NCBI RefSeq assembly: GCF_001517105.1 | Contig: NZ_LPVF01000008.1 | Location: 124,001 to 188,000 of the forward strand | Source of the DNA: Bacillus halotolerans | GTDB lineage: Bacteria; Bacillota; Bacilli; Bacillales; Bacillaceae | Reading direction: 5' to 3' | DNA: 64,000 nucleotides | Shown here: positions 16,878 to 25,330 of the stretch, piece after piece | Position numbering within the stretch: position 1 is the first letter of the stretch | How the letters are laid out: each line of letters starts with the position of its first letter | Position numbers and translations under genes: made by a program | Notes under the pieces: model-generated | Told to the model about the DNA's origin: nothing | The model's database searches: none | What the model saw: the letters and a program-made list of their open reading frames with translations, nothing else

Positions 16878-17774
16878 TTATGCTTGCGCTTGGCGTTTTT
16901 TAGATGCTTCGTTAACCTGTTCATCCGCATGGTAGGAGGAACGGACAAGCGGACCGGCTTCACAGTGGCTGAAGCCTTTTTGCATCGCGATTTCCTTCAA
17001 TTCTGCAAATTCATCAGGGTGATAATATTTTTGGACTTTTAAGTGCTTCTTCGACGGCTGCAGGTATTGGCCGATTGCCATAATATCAACATTGTTTGCC
17101 AAGAGGTCGTCCATCACTTCGATAATTTCTTCTTTCGTTTCACCGAGTCCGATCATGATGCTTGATTTTGTCGGGATGTCAGGCTGCATTTCTTTCGCGC
17201 GGCGCAAAAATTCCAATGAACGGTCGTATGTCGCACGCGCGCGGACTCTTGGCGTCAGGCGGCGAACCGTTTCGATATTGTGATTCAGGATGTCAGGGCG
17301 CGTATCCATTAACGTTTTTAAGTTATCATAGTTTCCGCCCATATCTGACGGAAGCACCTCAATTGTTGTGAACGGGCTTTTTCTGCGGATTGCACGGACA
17401 GTTTCCGCGAAAATACCCGCACCTCCGTCTTTTTGGTCATCACGCGCAACAGCTGTGATAACCGCGTGTTTCAGATTCATCAGAGCGACGGAATCTGCTA
17501 CGCGTTCCGGCTCTTGCAGGTCAAGCTCAGTCGGAAGGCCCGTTTTGACGGCGCAGAAACGGCACGCTCTCGTACAAACAGATCCTAAGATCATAAATGT
17601 CGCTGTACGTCTCACTGCCCAGCATTCATGAATATTCGGACATTTTGCTTCTTCACATACGGTGTGCAGATTGTTTTCCCGCATGAGTTTTTTGAGTCCT
17701 GTATAATTTTCATTTGTATTTAATTTGATTTTGAGCCATTCGGGCTTTCTGAGGTGTTCGTCTTTCTTTGCCAA
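16878..17774 (-). CDS. lipA: Lipoyl synthase
   Basis: Radical-SAM enzyme that inserts two sulfur atoms into octanoyl groups, in Gram-positive bacteria first on GcvH. 298 residues. The auxiliary cluster cysteines are in [13 protein letters not shown], the radical-SAM CxxxCxxC is in CTRACRFC, and the C-terminal serine of the auxiliary cluster is in [10 protein letters not shown]. It is monocistronic. It needs Fe-S clusters from the SUF system (51.4-56.6 kb), and its substrate protein GcvH is also encoded in this window. Confidence 0.97.
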   Translation of the reverse strand: MAKKDEHLRKPEWLKIKLNTNENYTGLKKLMRENNLHTVCEEAKCPNIHECWAVRRTATFMILGSVCTRACRFCAVKTGLPTELDLQEPERVADSVALMNLKHAVITAVARDDQKDGGAGIFAETVRAIRRKSPFTTIEVLPSDMGGNYDNLKTLMDTRPDILNHNIETVRRLTPRVRARATYDRSLEFLRRAKEMQPDIPTKSSIMIGLGETKEEIIEVMDDLLANNVDIMAIGQYLQPSKKHLKVQKYYHPDEFAELKEIAMQKGFSHCEAGPLVRSSYHADEQVNEASKKRQAQA

Positions 17775-17881
17775 TTCCCATCATCTCCAATATCCAATAT
17801 ACTCATTTCTGACACGAAACATTCTGAAAACGAGATAGGTGCAGTTTTTTCATTTCTGCAACAAAAATAATGTTTTTCTAA

Positions 17882-17903
17882 CTAAAGAAAGTCTTTTCTT
17901 TAG
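17882..17903. repeat. Perfect 9-bp hairpin upstream of lipA
   Basis: CTAAAGAAA, loop GTCT, TTTCTTTAG, about 108 bp upstream of the lipA ATG and 107 bp before lytH. It could be an operator, a leader element or a weak terminator. The rest of the 236-bp divergent lipA-lytH gap shows no ORF. Confidence 0.6.
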
Positions 17904-18010
17904 ACACTTTAACATAGGAAAAATTTCTCGACAAGGGAAGATGATTACTGACATTTTCTCGCCGGGTTGCCGCAAACTATGTGTATTCAATATTGAAAGG
18001 AGATTATTTT

Positions 18011-18991
18011 GTGAAAGTTGTGTTATCTGCCCTTCTTCTCCTTTTGTTTGCATTTGAACCTTATGCGTCTGGAAAAGAGCTTTCAGATCCGGTGCTTTCC
18101 AAACGGATGGAATTATATCATAAAGTCGAGGCTGTAACGCAGATTCCTTGGTATGCGCTTGCCGCTGTTGATCAATACGAGGAGAATGTGCGGAGCAACA
18201 GAAAGGATCTGCCTGACAAAACGGGAATCATCAGCATCTATGTACCGGATGAGATCTGGAGCGGACCAGAAAACCCGAACCCGAAAGACGATGCGCCGTT
18301 AAGCATAAAAGTGTTTGACGGTATCGGAATGGACGGTGACGGCGACGGGAAAGCCGAGGTCAGCAATGATGAAGACATTCTGTATACATTCGCACAATAT
18401 CTGCTGTCGTACGGCACAGATGAGGAGAATATCCGCATCGGGCTCTGGGACTATTACCGCCGTGATCAAACGGTGGGAATCATATCCGAGTTCATGAAGC
18501 TGTTTAAGGCTTACGGTCATATTGATTTGGGCGAGCATGCGTTTCCGCTTCCGATCCGAACGGATTACAGTTACCGCAGCACGTGGGGAGACGCCCGCGG
18601 CTTTGGGGGAAGGCGGATTCATGAAGGAACAGATCTCTTTGCCCACTATGGCCTTCCTGTTAAATCCACCTGTTACGGCGTCATTGAAATGAAAGGCTGG
18701 AACCGCTTTGGAGGATGGAGAATCGGCATCAGAGATATTAACAATACGTATCATTATTTCGCCCATCTCAATGGGTTTGCAAAAGGCATTAAAACAGGGC
18801 AGATCGTTGAGCCCGGCCAAGTAATCGGGTCAGTGGGCAGCTCAGGATACGGCCCGCCTGGCACGGCCGGAAAATTCCCGCCGCACCTGCACTATGGCAT
18901 GTATAAGGATAATGGAAAAACTGAATGGTCGTTTGATCCTTATCCACATTTGAGAGCGTGGGAGCGCTATGAGTACAAGAAAAAGAAATGA
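18011..18991 (+). CDS. lytH: L-Ala-D-Glu endopeptidase of spore cortex maturation
   Basis: A secreted M23 metallopeptidase, 326 residues, which trims side chains to single L-Ala in spore cortex peptidoglycan. GTG start after AAAGGAG, then a signal peptide (VVLSALLLLLFAFEPYASG). The first half (about 25-190) holds an acidic calcium-like stretch GMDGDGDGKAEVSNDED. The M23 domain has the first zinc ligands in HEGTDLFAHYG and the C-terminal HLHYGM. An ATG 30 nt upstream has no ribosome binding site. Known in B. subtilis to be made late in the mother cell. Confidence 0.93.
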   Translation: MKVVLSALLLLLFAFEPYASGKELSDPVLSKRMELYHKVEAVTQIPWYALAAVDQYEENVRSNRKDLPDKTGIISIYVPDEIWSGPENPNPKDDAPLSIKVFDGIGMDGDGDGKAEVSNDEDILYTFAQYLLSYGTDEENIRIGLWDYYRRDQTVGIISEFMKLFKAYGHIDLGEHAFPLPIRTDYSYRSTWGDARGFGGRRIHEGTDLFAHYGLPVKSTCYGVIEMKGWNRFGGWRIGIRDINNTYHYFAHLNGFAKGIKTGQIVEPGQVIGSVGSSGYGPPGTAGKFPPHLHYGMYKDNGKTEWSFDPYPHLRAWERYEYKKKK

Positions 18992-18992
18992 C

Positions 18993-19021
18993 GAAAGCCG
19001 CCTCATGAAAAGGCGGCTTTA
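18993..19021. terminator. Bidirectional terminator between lytH and yunB
   Basis: A perfect 10-bp stem AAAGCCGCCT/AGGCGGCTTT (18994-19003 with 19011-19020). The yunB stop overlaps its right edge. Confidence 0.85.
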
Positions 19022-19786
19022 TTTGCTGTTTTTTTCATTTTTTGAATCATGGCTGTCTTCTTCTTTGCTGCTTGGAAGCTGGACAGAAGGCGTAACACCT
19101 GAACCGCCGCTTCCGTTATAAAATTGCGGCACTTCGCCCTGCACTGCTTTAATTGATACAGGAACATTATTGGTGACCACGGCTGTTTTGCTTGCGAACG
19201 GGATGATGACCTTCACTTTAATTTCTACGAAGATGCTGATATCAATAAGTGCGTTATTAATGCCATATGGCTTTATTTTTGTTTTGACGTCTGTAAAGGC
19301 GTCACCGATTAAATTGAACCGGACTGGGATTTTCGGGCCGAGGTTTCCCAGAAGGCTGTTTCCTGTCACCTGTCCCAATGGGATGTTGATCATAATATTT
19401 TCACTGGCGCCGCTGTGTCCGGTGTGGGTTTCCATCTCTTTCAGATGAGACTGAAGCTGCTTTGTCACCTTTGTTTTCACACTGTTTATAATCTGTGTAT
19501 TAAAATCGATTGTCGTTAAATTTCCGTTTTCATCAGAATTCATTTGAAACATATCTTTCATATTTTCGCTGTCAGACATATAATCCTCAATCGAATCCTG
19601 AATCACCTCTGTTGCCACACGCTTCGTTTCCATTTCACCGATGCTCATTAATACCGGTTTAATCGAGCCGTTGATAATCCAAAGGCTGACTGTTGTAGAT
19701 ATGATAAAAAATACGAGTGACAGCAGCAGCACGTACCGGAAAGGCAAAGGTCCTCTCTTGCGAAGAGGGCCGCGATATCTTGGCAA
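19019..19786 (-). CDS. yunB: Sporulation protein YunB
   Basis: A 255-residue membrane-anchored protein of the YunB family needed for efficient sporulation in B. subtilis. A basic N-terminus (RYRGPLRKRGPLPFR) is followed by one membrane helix (YVLLLSLVFFIISTTVSLWI, about 18-38); the rest is outside. The tail is Ser/Gly/Lys-rich. It starts with TTG at 19786 after GGGGGGATTTTC; that ribosome binding site is the 3' arm of a hairpin (19793-19830). The family resembles SpoIIR/YtfJ-like extracytoplasmic proteins only loosely, so biochemical role is unknown. Confidence 0.88.
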   Translation of the reverse strand: MPRYRGPLRKRGPLPFRYVLLLSLVFFIISTTVSLWIINGSIKPVLMSIGEMETKRVATEVIQDSIEDYMSDSENMKDMFQMNSDENGNLTTIDFNTQIINSVKTKVTKQLQSHLKEMETHTGHSGASENIMINIPLGQVTGNSLLGNLGPKIPVRFNLIGDAFTDVKTKIKPYGINNALIDISIFVEIKVKVIIPFASKTAVVTNNVPVSIKAVQGEVPQFYNGSGGSGVTPSVQLPSSKEEDSHDSKNEKNSK

Positions 19787-19792
19787 GAAAAT

Positions 19793-19830
19793 CCCCCCTT
19801 ACATATCACAATGTATGCTTGTAAGGGGGG
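19793..19830 (-). promoter_or_regulatory. Hairpin that covers the yunB ribosome binding site
   Basis: Perfect 10-bp arms CCCCCCTTAC and GTAAGGGGGG (19793-19802 and 19821-19830). In the transcript the second arm contains the GGGGGG that serves as Shine-Dalgarno, followed by ATTTTC and the TTG start. No T-run follows, so it is not a normal terminator. Confidence 0.6.
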
Positions 19831-19857
19831 ACATAGTAATAGCCGGGCCAATTTATT

Positions 19858-20172
19858 TTATTTCACCATTTTTAAGAGCGCTTCTCTGCCGCTCATGCCG
19901 GCATGAATGCCAAGATCTTCTGCGGCATATGTGACGGATTCTAAAGGGGCGTCTAACAGCTGGTCAATTGTTCGCACACCAACCGCCCGTCCCGCCACAA
20001 TTCCACGCTCCTTTAATTTTTCATTCAGCAGCGCCACATCAAGCGCGCCGCACATAATGTATCCGTGATCATTGGAGACTGCCATGAAATTTGTTTTTGG
20101 AAGCTTTACTGTCACAGCTGTAAAAGGCTGTCCTTCTATCATAATCGGTGTCAGATTTACCACGTCAACCAC
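19858..20172 (-). CDS. yunC: DUF1805 protein YunC
   Basis: A 104-residue small cytoplasmic protein of DUF1805; function unknown. Recognisable segments are TKTNFMAVS-like (LPKTNFMAVSNDHGYIMCGALD) and a C-terminal GIHAGMSGREALLKM helix. The start is uncertain between GTG 20172 and the GTG three codons later; both follow GGAAGGGAG. A small hairpin (20179-20201) precedes it. Possibly cotranscribed with yunD. Confidence 0.8.
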   Translation of the reverse strand: MVDVVNLTPIMIEGQPFTAVTVKLPKTNFMAVSNDHGYIMCGALDVALLNEKLKERGIVAGRAVGVRTIDQLLDAPLESVTYAAEDLGIHAGMSGREALLKMVK

Positions 20173-20227
20173 TCCCTTCCTTCATCACTTTATGATGAAG
20201 GGCACGGCTTGTTGTGGGCTGACCTCC

Positions 20228-21616
20228 TTATTGTGCAAGCTTCCAGGCAAGCAGATCCCGCAAAAACTCCGGCATAAAATATTCTTTTACCCCGGCGTCG
20301 CGGATGATTGGAAACAGCCTGCCGAGCGTAAACATGTCAAGCACGGCCACAGCGTATTGTTTATTTTTATCTATGTCATCTCCGTTCAGCGTAATCCGGG
20401 TAACGTGCGTCATCCCATCGTCCAGCCGTTTTGTTTCGACATCGACACCCGCGTACACCATTTTTCCCATCACTTCTCCCCGGAAGCCCAATCCTTTAAT
20501 TCGAAGCTGCTCCATCTGTTCCGAAGCGGCATGAACAATCGTTTCCTTCAGTTCCTCTCCCGTCAGGCGGACAGTAACCGGGTTGATGGGGTGAGGGCAG
20601 ATGCGGTGCAGGTCAAGCTTGGTCACCGGGCCGGCTTTAAGCGGTCCGAGGATGACACCGGAATTCACCATGCTGATGTCGGCTCCGCACCATTCCTTTA
20701 ACGCATATGCCAGAAGTAAAGGCAGATCGGATTCTTCAAACCACTTGACTTCAGCATCTTGCGCAAGCTCCGCAACGGCAACGGACAGCTTATCCTCGGC
20801 TTCACGTTCTTTTTCCTCGAGAAATGCTTTGGTTTCCGGCGATTCCCCTGTCCATTCCGCCATGTTTTGAACAGACGCTGTTTTGCTGATGATTTTTCGC
20901 TTTTCAGTGTCCATCGTGATGTCTACACAGCCGACATAGTTTCCGTATTTCTCAGCGCTGGCAAGCAATACGCCGTTGACCATCTGTCCATTTTCAAGCA
21001 GATGGTGAGTATGAGACTCGAGGATAACGTCAATCTCCGGAACCGCTTCAGCAACCGCTTGATCGTCAAGAATTCCCAAATGCGACAGGAGAACGATGAT
21101 ATCAGCCTGTCCTTTCACTTCCTGTATGGTTTCTTTTATACTTTCGAGCGCATCAGTAACAGTCCATTCCAGCTTGTCATAGACGGGATAATACGGTACC
21201 GTTACACCTAACAAAGCAAAGGTCATGCCGTTTCTCAATGTTTTGATATGGTAAGGAACTGCCCAGGACGGGCGGTTTCCGTTTTTGTCATACAGATTAG
21301 AGACGATAACGGGAAACTCGGCATGATCATATAAAGAAGCAAGCTCTTCATGAGGAAGCGTAATCCCCTCGTTATTGCCGATAGCCGCTCCATCAATTTG
21401 AAGACAGTTTAAGAGGTCTACATTGGCTTTTCCGAATGTCGCCTCTGTCACAAAATGAAAACGATCAATATGATCACCAATATCAAAAACGAGCGTCTCT
21501 TCGCTGTGCAGCTGATGTTCTTTTCTTTTTTGCTCAATATAATCTGTTATTTTTGGCCAATTTTCAAAATGGCTGTGCAAATCATTTGTGTGATATAAGC
21601 GGAGCTTCTCTTTCAT
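20228..21616 (-). CDS. yunD: Metallophosphoesterase, 5'-nucleotidase / cyclic phosphodiesterase family
   Basis: A 462-residue cytoplasmic member of the 5'-nucleotidase family; no signal peptide. The metallophosphatase domain (about 1-200) has LYHTNDLHSHFENW, DIGDHIDRF, ILLSHLG-type VLLSHLGILDD and ESHTHHLLENG. The usual GNHE motif reads IGNNEGI, so the catalytic histidine is replaced by asparagine while the metal-binding asparagine is kept. The C-terminal domain (about 265-440) has the substrate-binding pattern ADISMVNSGVILG. The substrate is unknown. Confidence 0.88.
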   Translation of the reverse strand: MKEKLRLYHTNDLHSHFENWPKITDYIEQKRKEHQLHSEETLVFDIGDHIDRFHFVTEATFGKANVDLLNCLQIDGAAIGNNEGITLPHEELASLYDHAEFPVIVSNLYDKNGNRPSWAVPYHIKTLRNGMTFALLGVTVPYYPVYDKLEWTVTDALESIKETIQEVKGQADIIVLLSHLGILDDQAVAEAVPEIDVILESHTHHLLENGQMVNGVLLASAEKYGNYVGCVDITMDTEKRKIISKTASVQNMAEWTGESPETKAFLEEKEREAEDKLSVAVAELAQDAEVKWFEESDLPLLLAYALKEWCGADISMVNSGVILGPLKAGPVTKLDLHRICPHPINPVTVRLTGEELKETIVHAASEQMEQLRIKGLGFRGEVMGKMVYAGVDVETKRLDDGMTHVTRITLNGDDIDKNKQYAVAVLDMFTLGRLFPIIRDAGVKEYFMPEFLRDLLAWKLAQ

Positions 21617-21636
21617 ACCCTTCTCTCCCTAATCGT

Positions 21637-22458
21637 TCAGCTGAAAATGCCTTCATAAATGAGCTGGCAGCCGATCAAAATTAATACGATCCGCATGATC
21701 ATGACGATTGTTTTCGTCTGCATTTTTCGGTTGATGGCGGCCCCAAGCCTTCCGCCGAACCAAGCGCCGGGCACAAGCGCGAGGGCGTACAGCCAATTCA
21801 CATGCCCGGACATGATATGTGAAACAGACCCTGTCATAGAGGACAGGAAAATAATGAACATGGACGTTGCCACCGCAACCTTTGGCGGGAACAGAAATAA
21901 CAGCATCATGGCCGGAACCATCAGCGAGCCGCCGCCTATTCCAAAGAGCCCGCCTAAAAAGCCGACAACAAAGGCGATGGCAATCCCGACAGACGCCTGA
22001 TACGAGTAAGTATAGGGCTCTCCGGCATCATCCTGAAAAGTCCTTATTATTCCTCTGTGCTCTTTGTTTACCGGCCGCGCCTTCGCTTTCAGCATTAAGG
22101 ATAATGAAATAAGAATCATAAATATGCCAAACCAAATGGAAAACGAGTTTGAATTAAAAAGCTTTGACACGTATGCCCCAATAATGCTGCCGGGACCTGA
22201 ACCGATAAAGAAAATGAGCCCGCTTTTATAATCAACCGTTTTATATTTAATATAAGCTAAAGTTGAGGAAAGACCCGTAAAAATAATGACCAGAAGCGAA
22301 GTTCCAATCGCGATCTGCGGCGTCACATTCTGAAAATACGGCGTCACTGTGCTTAAAAACATCAGAGACGGCACGATGACAATTCCGCCGCCAAGCCCAA
22401 TCAGACTTCCCACCGTACCTGCGATGAATCCCAGTACGGCCAAAATCACAAACGACAT
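21637..22458 (-). CDS. yunE: TauE/SafE family membrane permease
   Basis: A 273-residue integral membrane protein of the TauE/SafE (DUF81) family, putative sulfonate, sulfite or organic anion carriers. The typical repeated signature GxGGGxxxxPxL occurs at the start (GLIGLGGGIVIVPSLMF) and again in the second half (GLFGIGGGSLMVPAMML). About eight hydrophobic segments. An ATG one codon earlier is a TTG-ATG pair; ATG 22458 fits the AGAGG spacing. Lies 15 bp after yunF, likely the same transcript. Confidence 0.88.
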   Translation of the reverse strand: MSFVILAVLGFIAGTVGSLIGLGGGIVIVPSLMFLSTVTPYFQNVTPQIAIGTSLLVIIFTGLSSTLAYIKYKTVDYKSGLIFFIGSGPGSIIGAYVSKLFNSNSFSIWFGIFMILISLSLMLKAKARPVNKEHRGIIRTFQDDAGEPYTYSYQASVGIAIAFVVGFLGGLFGIGGGSLMVPAMMLLFLFPPKVAVATSMFIIFLSSMTGSVSHIMSGHVNWLYALALVPGAWFGGRLGAAINRKMQTKTIVMIMRIVLILIGCQLIYEGIFS

Positions 22459-22475
22459 CAATCAAAACCTCTTTT

Positions 22476-23324
22476 CTAAAATAAATCGAGCTGTCTCGGA
22501 GAAAGTCCGGAGTACTCGATATCAAGCAGTTCAAGCATCTGCTTGCCGTTATCCGCGGCGTCTCCGCCGGAATTGTTGTTGAACAGGACAAATACCTCTT
22601 TACTTTGCTGCTGCAATTCGTTCAGATGCTTTTTCCAGTCTTCCAGCTCCTGTTTGTTATAGCGGTATAAATATCTGACCTCACGCCAGTTTTTCCCGCC
22701 ATCGGGCTTCATCCAGCCCTGCTTATTGCGTCCGTGAAACCTGACGAGCGTTTTGTTTTCATCGGTCGCCCGCAACACAGTCGGGACGCTTCCCTCGCCG
22801 ATTTGCGGTTCGTCACATACGCTGTGAATCCAGCCTTCCGCTTTCATAAAGGAAAGCGTCTGCTCATAAAATGGCGGCGAAAACCAGGAGCGGTTTCTGA
22901 ACTCAAGCGCGCAAGGAATATCGCCCATCTGATTTTTGCACCATCTTAAATAAGCGACATTTTCTTTCTTGCAGTCAAACCACGGCGGAAATTGAAACAG
23001 CACCATGGCGAGCTTATTGCTATGTAAATATGGCGTTAAGGACAGCTTAAAAGCATCAAACATCTCCTCTTTGGAGTCAAACGGAATGTCGCCGCGCTGA
23101 TGCCCCGTCATGCCCTGATACGCTTTCACGATAAATTGGAAGGTTTCCGGCGTTTCCTTCACCCACTTTTCATTATTGCGCGCCGGCTGAATCGCGTAAA
23201 AGCTCGCGTCTAATTCCACGATCGGAAAATGGGAGGAATAGGCCTGCAATTTTTTCTGGCTGGCCGTTTTCGGCGGATAAATGCTGTCATGATCCCCCCA
23301 TCCCGTCAGTCCGATATAAATCAC
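22476..23324 (-). CDS. yunF: DUF72 family protein YunF
   Basis: A 282-residue TIM-barrel-like DUF72 protein of unknown enzymatic function. It contains the family start IYIGLTGWGDHDSIYPPK, the FPIVELDASFYAIQP strand, ALEFRNRSWF and the end FNNNSGGDAADNGKQM. I take GTG 23324 as start because the upstream ATG touches the AGAGGTGA ribosome binding site, whereas the GTG lies six bases after it. First gene of a probable yunF-yunE pair. Confidence 0.88.
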   Translation of the reverse strand: MIYIGLTGWGDHDSIYPPKTASQKKLQAYSSHFPIVELDASFYAIQPARNNEKWVKETPETFQFIVKAYQGMTGHQRGDIPFDSKEEMFDAFKLSLTPYLHSNKLAMVLFQFPPWFDCKKENVAYLRWCKNQMGDIPCALEFRNRSWFSPPFYEQTLSFMKAEGWIHSVCDEPQIGEGSVPTVLRATDENKTLVRFHGRNKQGWMKPDGGKNWREVRYLYRYNKQELEDWKKHLNELQQQSKEVFVLFNNNSGGDAADNGKQMLELLDIEYSGLSPRQLDLF

Positions 23325-23361
23325 AATCATTCACCTCTCTTCCAGTTTATCACACGCGTTT

Positions 23362-23709
23362 TCAGGTTTCCTCGGAAATGCTGTTCATATTGCGGAAAAA
23401 CGCTGAGCGCAGATGCTGATATTGTTCCTCATTGGTATCCAAAAACGCCTCCTCTCTTGAGGAAGGGATATTTTGGTACTCAATAGGCTCCTGAAACTGT
23501 TCACTCGTAAAGTCATACACCGCCCCATTTATGCTGTTATAAAAATGCCAGCTCTCACCGACCTTTGTTTTGAAAATGTCGCCCCCGAATTGCTCCTGTA
23601 TCACCAATGCCGTCACGCCGCATTGGCCGCATGCCGGGCATTCTTTCGTCCATTTGGAACTCGTATGCAGCGACCATGATTGGTTTAGTATGTGTTTGAT
23701 GTGTTCCAT
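23362..23709 (-). CDS. yunG: YunG protein, small Cys/His-containing hypothetical
   Basis: A 115-residue protein starting at ATG 23709, nine bases after AAAGGGGG. The frame continues upstream for another 137 codons, but that part is antisense to pucH and has no ribosome binding site. Conserved-looking features are the Cys-rich CPACGQCGVTALVIQEQFG, GESWHFYNSINGAVYDFT and an acidic C-terminus. Cys30, His56 and Asp67 occur in the order and local setting of a papain-like triad (QCGxT, WHFYN, YDFT), which is an inference. Function unknown. Confidence 0.8.
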   Translation of the reverse strand: MEHIKHILNQSWSLHTSSKWTKECPACGQCGVTALVIQEQFGGDIFKTKVGESWHFYNSINGAVYDFTSEQFQEPIEYQNIPSSREEAFLDTNEEQYQHLRSAFFRNMNSISEET

Positions 23710-23773
23710 CACCGCAGCCCCCTTTTTAAAAAGATACCACGATGATGGATTTTTAAAAACCAAAGTCACTGAC

Positions 23774-23804
23774 ATAAAAAAACCGGCAGAATTCAATCTG
23801 CCGG
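23774..23804 (-). terminator. Terminator of pucH
   Basis: An 8-bp stem CCGGCAGA/TCTGCCGG (23783-23790 with 23797-23804) followed on the minus strand by T7. Confidence 0.88.
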
Positions 23805-23806
23805 GC

Positions 23807-25150
23807 TTACGAAGGAACGACCAATGCTCCCTCAATTCCGCTGTCTGCTTTCTCCCCATCACTGTACACGCACCGTCCTCTGCTGTAGGTGGCCGAGATG
23901 CGGCAGGGGAAAGTATGTCCTTCATAAATGCTCTGCTTATGTTTTGTAAACATCGTTTCTGTTGTGACTGTGTACGGCTCCATGCTGACGAGAACGAGAT
24001 CCGCGTCCCGCCCCTCTTCAAGCCGCCCTTTTTGCTGAAGGCCGAATCGCTTCGCGGGTGCCCCCGCTGTCCATTCAGCAATGGTTTCAAATGGAATGTC
24101 CCGCTCAAGGGCCAATTCAAGCATGGCCAATAAAGTAAACTGCCCGCCGCTGATTCCGCCCCATGACAAAAACATATTATCCTCCCGCTTCAGAGAAGGA
24201 CGGCAGGGGGAGTGATCCGAGGACACCATGTCAATATCCCCCGCGATCAGCGTATCAATTAACGCCTCTTTTGATGGCTGCGATCTAAGCGGAGGGGCGC
24301 ATTTTGCGACAGAGCCCTTTTCCCGTAAATCATCATGGCTGAACAAAACATAATGCGGGCATGTTTCGACCGAAACATCAAGCCCTTCCCGTTTCGCCTC
24401 TCTGATCAGCCGGACCGCTTTTGCTGTACTGATGTGGACAAAATGCACCGAACAGCCTGTCACCTTCGCATACTGAATCGTGCGATACACCGCTTCAGCT
24501 TCAGCTTCCTCCGGGCGGGAGGCCGCATATGCATCCGCATTCACTTTCCCTTTATTCGCCCATTCCATCTGCAAAAAGCTTGTGATCGCATCGCTTTCTG
24601 CGTGAAGAGCAAGGATTTTTCCTGCGGCCGCGATTTCTTTCATGCCTTTGAGCAAGGTCCGTTCATCAACAGAGCGAAACTCCTCTGTGCCTGATTTTGA
24701 TAAAAATGCTTTAAATCCTATCGCACCCGCTTCAGCCATCGGATGTATGTCATCAATATGACCGGGCACAAGGCCGCCCCATAACGCAAAATCCACCGCC
24801 GATTTTTGCCTGCCGATTTCAGCTTTTGCGAGAAGGTTTTCAGCCGTCACCGTGGATGGAATGCAGTTCAGCGGCATATCAAAATAAGTGGTGCAGCCGC
24901 CGGCAGCCATCATCTGTGAGCCCGTTTCAAACCCTTCCCAATCCTCTCTGCCCGGTTCGTTGAAATGAACATGGCAATCGATCGCACCCGGAAAAACATA
25001 TTGCCCGCTAGCCTCCACAACTGGCGCCCCCTCTGCTTCAATTGCAGAACCTATCTTGGCAATAGCCCCGTTTTTCATTGCAATATCAGCTTCTTTAACA
25101 CCATCCGGCGTGACTGCCTTTGCGCCTGTTATCACCAAATCGTAAGCCAT
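23807..25150 (-). CDS. pucH: Allantoinase
   Basis: Hydrolyses allantoin to allantoate in purine catabolism; cytoplasmic amidohydrolase, 447 residues. Zinc site motifs: [31 protein letters not shown] with the carboxylated-lysine position, LHAESD, HFVHIST and the aspartate in [12 protein letters not shown] follows GGGAGGG. Divergent from its regulator pucR; TnrA-like and PucR-box sequences lie in the 180-bp gap. Confidence 0.95.
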   Translation of the reverse strand: MAYDLVITGAKAVTPDGVKEADIAMKNGAIAKIGSAIEAEGAPVVEASGQYVFPGAIDCHVHFNEPGREDWEGFETGSQMMAAGGCTTYFDMPLNCIPSTVTAENLLAKAEIGRQKSAVDFALWGGLVPGHIDDIHPMAEAGAIGFKAFLSKSGTEEFRSVDERTLLKGMKEIAAAGKILALHAESDAITSFLQMEWANKGKVNADAYAASRPEEAEAEAVYRTIQYAKVTGCSVHFVHISTAKAVRLIREAKREGLDVSVETCPHYVLFSHDDLREKGSVAKCAPPLRSQPSKEALIDTLIAGDIDMVSSDHSPCRPSLKREDNMFLSWGGISGGQFTLLAMLELALERDIPFETIAEWTAGAPAKRFGLQQKGRLEEGRDADLVLVSMEPYTVTTETMFTKHKQSIYEGHTFPCRISATYSRGRCVYSDGEKADSGIEGALVVPS

Positions 25151-25185
25151 ACTGATCCCTCCCCTGTAAGGATGATGAATTTTTA

Positions 25186-25202
25186 TGTCAGTTTATGTAA
25201 CA
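25186..25202. promoter_or_regulatory. TnrA-like site between pucH and pucR
   Basis: TGTCAGTTTATGTAACA keeps the outer TGTnA and TnACA halves and matches 15 of 17 positions of the TnrA/GlnR consensus TGTNANAWWWTMTNACA. It lies 36 bp upstream of pucH and 129 bp upstream of pucR. Confidence 0.55.
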
Positions 25203-25289
25203 CAATCAGTCTATTTTCAACATTTTACTGTTACTATGATCGTATTACATCAGCAAAACAGCTAGAATTAATAATGAAATTTATTCATC

Positions 25290-25302
25290 TTAACCAATGG
25301 TT
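25290..25302. promoter_or_regulatory. PucR box between pucH and pucR
   Basis: TTAACCAATGGTT is the reverse complement of AACCATTGGTTAA, which fits the published PucR box WWWCNTTGGTTAA at 12 of 13 positions. Its core TAACCA-A-TGGTTA is a perfect odd palindrome. It ends 28 bp before the pucR ATG, where it could mediate autoregulation as well as pucH activation. Confidence 0.6.
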
Positions 25303-25330
25303 ACTTTTTGTGAGAAAAGGAGAATGAGCT

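Noticed and set aside
23710-24120. N-terminal extension of yunG to a 252-residue ORF
   Set aside because: The extra 137 codons are antisense to pucH, lack a ribosome binding site and show no family features, while ATG 23709 has AAAGGGGG in place.
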